Shown here piece after piece: positions 57,613 to 64,000 of a stretch of DNA of 64,000 nucleotides. The notes beneath the pieces are model-generated. The model had not been told where the DNA came from. It saw only the letters and a list, made by a program, of their open reading frames with translations, and searched no databases. The position numbers were made by a program, and so were the translations under genes. Source of the stretch: Tillus elongatus (taxonomy: Eukaryota > Arthropoda > Insecta > Coleoptera > Cleridae); assembly GCA_964006375.1 (NCBI GenBank), contig OZ023265.1, positions 13,000,993 through 13,064,992 on the forward strand, read 5' to 3'. Position 1 is the stretch's first letter, and each line of letters starts with the position of its first letter.

Positions 57613-58989
57613 ATGAAATGATTTTTGTAAATGTCACAATCTGTTTATTTTTATTTATTAGTTACCTGATTTCACTTCCAAATTTACTTTCAATCGTCGA
57701 CAGTTAATCACTTTTAGAGATATTGATAATGTTTTATACCATTTTAGAAAAAATAGAGTAAATGTTGGAATATATAATAAAAATAAATAAATATTCTTCC
57801 GAGGCCATCCTTAGACTAACACACACATACCATTTTAGAATCTCCACAAAACATGGAAGTTTTTGAAACTATGAGCCAGTAAATTTTACTAACATTTTTT
57901 TCAGTACGGAGCTTTGTTCCAAATTTTTTTTAGATGGATTCAAACGGACCTTGGTTTCGGGTCCTAGAGGCCCAAATTCACGCTCATTTGAAGAAATTTT
58001 TGCAAAGTTTCCATCGATGCCCCACTATTAGCAATTTTTTAAGATAAAAATTCGCGAAAATAAACTACTACTTCCGAGGGGAAAACTTTTTTAGCGAAGC
58101 GATAGACCGCTCTAAAAATGTGTTGCGGTAAATCTGTTTTTTCAAATCTACCTTACGTAATTCAAAATTACATTTTGTGCAAAAAAAGCGTTATTACCAG
58201 ACGAAAAAACGAACACATATCCTTTAAAGATCATGCTTATATTTAGAAAAATCGGGGTATTTAAGCTAGTATAATCAATGCATGGATTCAAGTAACTTTT
58301 TAACAGTTTTTTAGCTTGATTACGCTGACAATGCTGAAACTATTATGCTTTTGATCCACTTGGAATTTGTAAAAACCACAAATATTTTGCAATTACTAAA
58401 ATTTCTAAATGCTTTAATACGGTCCTGTACATAATTCGTAACTAGATACACTGAACTAATTTTAACCGGCCATGGCGGTTTTCTGCTTTGTAAAAAGCCA
58501 ACATAATAGGAATGAAGAGCGTTCTGGTTACTATTATTACTAGTTATATACGTGTGTCGGCTTGTATACAAAAGATCAAAAGGATCGAAATCAAACAGCG
58601 GCGAGCGTTAAGAGATAGTGTACAGCTATAATAATTGAGTGATAACAGACGAGAACATCACGTTATCGTCAACCCACTCATTGCATTTACTTTCCATTAC
58701 ACAGATAGTACTAAAAATAATACTTTATCTACGTTCATTGGTATAAACAGAAAAAAAAAACAGAATTAATAGGTGGGCATTTAATGCAGTATATGCAATC
58801 AGAGCAGAAAACGACATTCCTTGTAAATGGTACAAAAATATCTTTTAAGTATCATTGTTTAATACAGTAGTGCCCTTCTTACAATGCCGAATGGCGAAAA
58901 TTCGTTAAAATCAAAAGTATGGGAGATTAAAACCACCCGAAAGGCGCATCGACAATCTTGACTAAGATTTTTCTTTGAATCTGGCCAGA
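57613..58989. other. Non-coding, one family H relative
   Basis: 57935-58050 has a diverged opening of family H in reverse (CAAACGGACCTTGGTTTCGG, GGCCCAAATTCACGCTCATT and a weak palindrome). The rest is unassigned AT-rich sequence. Confidence 0.4.
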
Positions 58990-59307
58990 ACCTGTCAACA
59001 AGGGAGCCTTCAAGTCGAACCATTTATGGGACCAGAACCGGTCCTGGGCGTGACGAGGAGCCCTGCCAGGGGATCAATTAAGTCCTGGGTCAGAAAAGAA
59101 CATAAGGTGTACTGGGAAAACTGTCCAGGGCTCAGACATGGGAAGTCGGTAATTGAGGAACCCAGTTCAAAGAGAGCTGTGGAGCTGATACAACTTATCA
59201 AAGGACAGCTCAGGAACATAACAGGACTCTTGACGGGACACATGGTGGTCAAGAAACAAGTGCATAAAATGGGGCGGTTCGAAGGGACCTGGCATGCAGA
59301 CTCTACT
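58990..59307 (+). mobile_element. Family R fragment, plus strand
   Basis: The only plus-strand R piece. 58975-59334 reads EPFMGPEPVLGVTRSPARGS, SWVRKEHKVYWENCPGLRHG and GHMVVKKQVHKMGRFEGTWH, i.e. the segment between RNase H and the CCHC finger. It ends before the finger, joined at about 59307 to minus-strand family J. There is no poly-A tail, so it is a rearrangement product and not an end of an insertion. Confidence 0.82.
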
Positions 59308-59612
59308 CTATTTTTTGGAGATCCACGGAGATAGAACCCTCCATGAGACTGCGATCCTCATCTCGTTGGGCTAAAGAGACAGGCTTAGAATGCTGTATAT
59401 TGGAGTGGAGGGTGCTGTCGTCCGCGTAACTGTGAACTGGGTTGGATGTGCTAGAGTGGAGGTCATTGATGTGGAGAAGAAACAAAGTGGGGGCTAAAGC
59501 TGAACCTTGAGGAACTCCTGCATTAATTGGATACAGTTTAGAGGAATGGCCATCCACGACAACAGAAATGCTCCGGTTGGAGAGGAAATTTGCTGTCCAG
59601 GTACAGAGTTTT
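59308..59612 (-). mobile_element. Family J RT palm fragment with intact YADD
   Basis: 59303-59557 reads 84 codons: MDGHSSKLYPINAGVPQGSA (RT motif B), SALAPTLFLLHINDL, HSYADDSTLHSNIQHSKPVS and the following helix. The few bases upstream still encode the WTANFLSNRSIS region. Both ends are truncated without tail or duplication. Confidence 0.82.
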
Positions 59613-60239
59613 ATTTATTTAAAATTTATTATGCCGTTAAAATGTTTGTATAAATTTTACTGTTGTATTAAAGTAGTTTTAAAACTAGATTTATATTCTT
59701 AGCATAAAAACCCTAACCCAGAGTTTATTTTAACACCTAATTTAAAATGATTGTGACGCGTTTCGACACTAGGTATATGCTAAGGCCGAATATATAGTAA
59801 GATTTTGGGGAATTGGTTCCAAATGCTCGGTCAAGTGTTCCAAACCAATATCAGGCAAGACCTGTGTTGAGGGTCGTTGAACAGAAATATTTTCTTTCAA
59901 TGTAACAAAGGGTAGTTTTTTGAATACACGTCCTGCCGCTCGGACGTTGCCCATTTTTAAACTCTACCTAAATAAATACTTACTCAGGTATTCTTACTAA
60001 TAAAAAGTTGAGACGAGTTAATGATAATTGCCGTTTACGGTCATATTGCTTTGTAGTAAAAAAAAAAAGTAAATGCCTCCTCAACCCGCCCCGTTAGACT
60101 ATTATAATTTAAATTGTGACGTGATCGGTACTAAGGATCGATAAAATTATTATCATCAGCAGCAGCACGATCAATTGTTTTAGGTGCCAGCGCTGCTTCT
60201 CTAATTCTTTGGCAAGATACAAATCGGCTGTTCATATTT
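59613..60239. other. Non-coding stretch
   Basis: Unassigned. On the minus strand at 59755-59764 is GAAACGCGTC, the 3' half of a hammerhead-like motif, without a convincing 5' half. Confidence 0.35.
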
Positions 60240-60249
60240 ACGTTCAGAT

Positions 60250-61694
60250 AATGATGGGAAAAACTGTTATATTGCTTTAACAGGTCGCACCTGTTACTGT
60301 TATTTAGAAATAACAGTTAAATATAACAGATTGAAAATAACAGTATGAACTAAGAATTATTAAGAATTCCACGTAGACGTAGTAACAGTAGCTGAACCCG
60401 TCCGGTGGTGTAGTTGGGTAATGTTTAAAATAAAAAATATTCTTGTATTATGTTTAAAACAATTAATAACTTTTTTATTAAAAAAATGATGGAGGTTTTT
60501 TTGGGTATTCATCACTAATAATAATTTGGTAAAAAATTCAACAATGCAGAATTTCTTTCGAATTTTCTTAACTAATTAAGTAATAGTTAAGCATTGAGCT
60601 TGAAAACCTCTATAGCCATCTTTTCCTTGAAAATGAGAGCTATATGAAATAAATGAATTATTGTAAGCAAAAAATAAAATAAATAATTAAAAAAAAATTA
60701 AAACTAATTTTTTTCTCTCCACCTATAGGGCGAAGTGTGTCTGGTTTCAACTATACCGGGTACAGGGAATATTTTTATAATTTCATTAAAATTGTTACTG
60801 TTTCTGAGATTTTTTAAGTTTCAGGGATTTTTTATTTTGCAGTAGTAATAAAAAAAAGATGTTTAAAATCGGACCTATTTCTTAGATTTCCAAAGTGAAA
60901 AGTAAAAAGGAATATTGATTTATTAGTTACATAAGGCAAAGAAGAATGAGCAAAAAACTACCTAATATAATATAATACCTAAGGACTCACGTTAAAGCAT
61001 AACTGTACATTTGTATACATATCAGTTTTTTCTTAAAACAAAAATGCCATCAGCATATCGAGTTATCTAATGAAGATTGAGTTTACGTCAACGCCTATGT
61101 GATTATTTTTTTATATACGCGGTGACCTGATTTTATTTTTACAGTGATATAGTTCATTTTTAATAATTTTCACTTGCTACATATACAGCCTTTTTATTTA
61201 CATTTTTCATATTTTGTGTTTGTTTATAAATTGTAAATATATGTGTGTGTCTTGTGTGAATCAACAACCTGTCAAAATTTAAGAGTTTCATTGTACCGAC
61301 GACCCTACGTTCCCAAAGCTGTGAGCACACTAGTATAAAGTAGTATGTTATGAAGTAAAGTCCGCTCTATACTCTATACCCCATTCCCAGTCTCATGTCC
61401 ATTCATCCTGTTATAACAGTTTCGGATGAAAACAGTATTATGTTATGAAGTAAAGTCCGCTCTATACCCCATTCCCCAGTCTCATGTCCATTCATCCTGT
61501 TATAACAGTTGCGGATGAAAACAGAAGCTGCTTCATCGTAGCAGTGCAACAGAAACAGATACGACAACAGAAACAGCAGACAACAGCATCCCCTCCACTG
61601 TAGCTGTTATTTGTATATATCCATAACAGGTTGTTACTGCTGCGGCTCGACAACAGTTAAAATATAACAGACTGTTAAATAACAACCCATCACT
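60250..61694. mobile_element. Non-autonomous DNA transposon, hAT- or Mutator-like
   Basis: A 1445-bp unit with short inverted ends (AATGATGGG and CCCATCACT) and a 10-bp duplication ACGTTCAGAT at 60240-60249 and 61695-61704. Both subterminal regions are rich in TAACAGT/ACTGTTA motifs, as expected for transposase-binding arrays. A ~92-bp segment (TATGTTATGAAGTAAAGTCC...) is tandemly duplicated at 61341-61523. There is no coding capacity. The AGTGATGGG terminus suggests hAT, but hAT normally makes 8-bp duplications; 9-11 bp would fit Mutator-like elements. Confidence 0.7.
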
Positions 61695-61704
61695 ACGTTC
61701 AGAT

Positions 61705-62095
61705 AGTCTCAGCGTTCACTAACAACATGGAGTTCTCTTCGAAAATCAAAGGTCAAGTGCTAAATAGTCAGAGTCTTGAAATTTTAGCGAACGGTATTCA
61801 TTTCATGGGGTGAGAGGAGAAGCCGAAACAAAGTCACCTGTGAAATAACTCACACAAGTTCAAGAACGTGTTGCATTGGCTGCAGATGTTTGCATCCGCA
61901 ATGTGCAAAAAGTGGAAGTTGAGATGAGACAAATGCAGAACGGTGAGAGTTTGTCGTTTTCGGCGCATGGTAAAAAGAGAGCCTGAGAAGAAGATTGAGT
62001 CCGCATAATAATATATGAGTCTGCGATCAAAATGTTCTGCGTCGCTTCATTATAAACTATAGGCTATACTTTGCATCTAAAGAAATCATTATAGA
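61705..62095. other. Non-coding stretch
   Basis: The sequence that hosted the 60250-61694 insertion continues here. No gene is recognised. Confidence 0.35.
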
Positions 62096-63420
<1,325 letters not shown>

Positions 63421-63424
<4 letters not shown>

Positions 63425-63470
63425 GTCTGGACGCAGCAAGTGCGTTATGGTAGCGAATTTTCGAATCTGA
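63421..63470 (-). repeat. Solitary family H hairpin end, in tandem
   Basis: AAAAGTCTGGACGCAGCAAG begins again exactly where the previous copy ends (...GAAAATTCACTAAAA), so two H copies abut and share an A run. This one is cut after about 50 bp. Confidence 0.8.
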
Positions 63471-63605
63471 CAAAGATGAGATGAAAGTTTTAAGACTTAA
63501 TTCAAATTGAATAGCATATCTGGCTGTTTGTTTTTGCCCTAACTTAATGAAACCGTTCCATATTTAATACAGTCGTAGACTTTTCCCGTGGTTACACAAG
63601 TGCTT

Positions 63606-63645
63606 GTTTTAGTGAATTTTCTCAAAAAAAATATTTAATTATCAA

Positions 63646-63720
<75 letters not shown>

Positions 63721-64000
63721 GAACCAGATACTAAAATTTAGGTCTGAAAGTTTAAAAACAAAAAAGTTAGAGACACTTAAAAAAAATATGAGTTTTCCTC
63801 AAAACGTACAATGTCGCAATTTGAAACGTCAAAATTGGCAACTTTTAGGCAAAAACCTGAAAGAAATACGGATTATATAAAGACTGTTCTGTAAACCCTT
63901 AAGTTTCAGGTTTAACCATCATTGGCCTTCATTTTAATAAAATATTTCCAGAAAATTCATTTCAAATAGACACTTTCTCTGATGCTTTGGCAGTAGTTTT
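63606..64000 (+). repeat. Family H copy, forward, leaving the window
   Basis: It starts TTTTAGTGAATTTTCTCAAA. Sequence between the palindrome and the TA array (63652-63716), and from the array to the CCAGATACTAAAATTTAGG block, is deleted. It then proceeds normally to the window edge within the CTGATGCTTTGGCAGTAG block. Confidence 0.82.
63652..63716. repeat. (TA)n microsatellite in family H
   Basis: About 65 bp of TA within the forward H copy at the end of the window. Confidence 0.95.

Noticed and set aside
59755..59790. GAAACGCGTC on the minus strand as a hammerhead
   Set aside because: The 5' half (CTGANGA) is absent, so only a 10-nt match remains.

Overview
This window is eukaryotic, AT-rich and almost entirely transposon-derived. 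The mix (non-LTR retrotransposons with endonuclease, reverse transcriptase and RNase H domains, several Tc1/mariner/IS630 relatives, a piggyBac fragment, long TA microsatellites, spliceosomal-type introns) fits an animal genome and most likely an insect; I cannot name the order. I see no intact host protein gene, no rRNA gene and no functional tRNA gene. The only candidate host locus is a promoter-like region with two CRE octamers and a TATA box at 12660-13150, followed by a 38-bp minisatellite.

Layout. 1-5486: a reverse-oriented copy of the dominant local repeat (here 'family H'), split by a 2459-bp DD41D mariner-like transposon with roughly 445-bp terminal inverted repeats and a transposase broken by one stop codon. 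6886-7765: tandem ~310-bp repeats, each carrying a hammerhead-ribozyme core on the minus strand; related repeats lie at 27530-28290 and a decayed core at 30951. 9110-11060: an endonuclease fragment split by a truncated RT/RNase H element ('family R'). 11165-12650: a family H piece and a foldback palindrome on TA tracts. 12660-14330: promoter-like region and minisatellite. 15016-30646: alternating copies of family H, family R (the best, at 19477-21855, keeps a 757-codon ORF and a 12-bp target duplication) and a second non-LTR element ('family J'). 31600-33751: a unit bounded by perfect 35-bp inverted repeats and interrupted by family H. 34370-46847: RT remnants, family J and R copies, a piggyBac N-terminal fragment with its own promoter and intron, and a mariner-like remnant. 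47516-49780: family H split by a probable 1568-bp solo LTR. 50201-52185: a foldback element split by a Tc1 (DD34E) transposon whose transposase appears to contain a 94-bp intron. 54974-57612: two degenerate mariner-type transposases head to head. 58990-59612: chimeric R/J junction. 60250-61694: a non-autonomous DNA transposon with a 10-bp target duplication. 62096-64000: the best full-length family H copy and the start of another.

The genes do not form pathways; the architecture is repeated nesting. Family H is the usual substrate: one TATATA site in it has taken three different Tc1/mariner-type elements, its microsatellite position has expanded into TA arrays repeatedly, and family R and the putative LTR have inserted into it. 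The most interesting signal is the hammerhead-bearing tandem repeat: copies from two loci differ in stem I by two compensatory base-pair changes, which suggests selection on, or recent descent from, a self-cleaving circular or dimeric RNA. All names other than recognised protein families are my own working labels.
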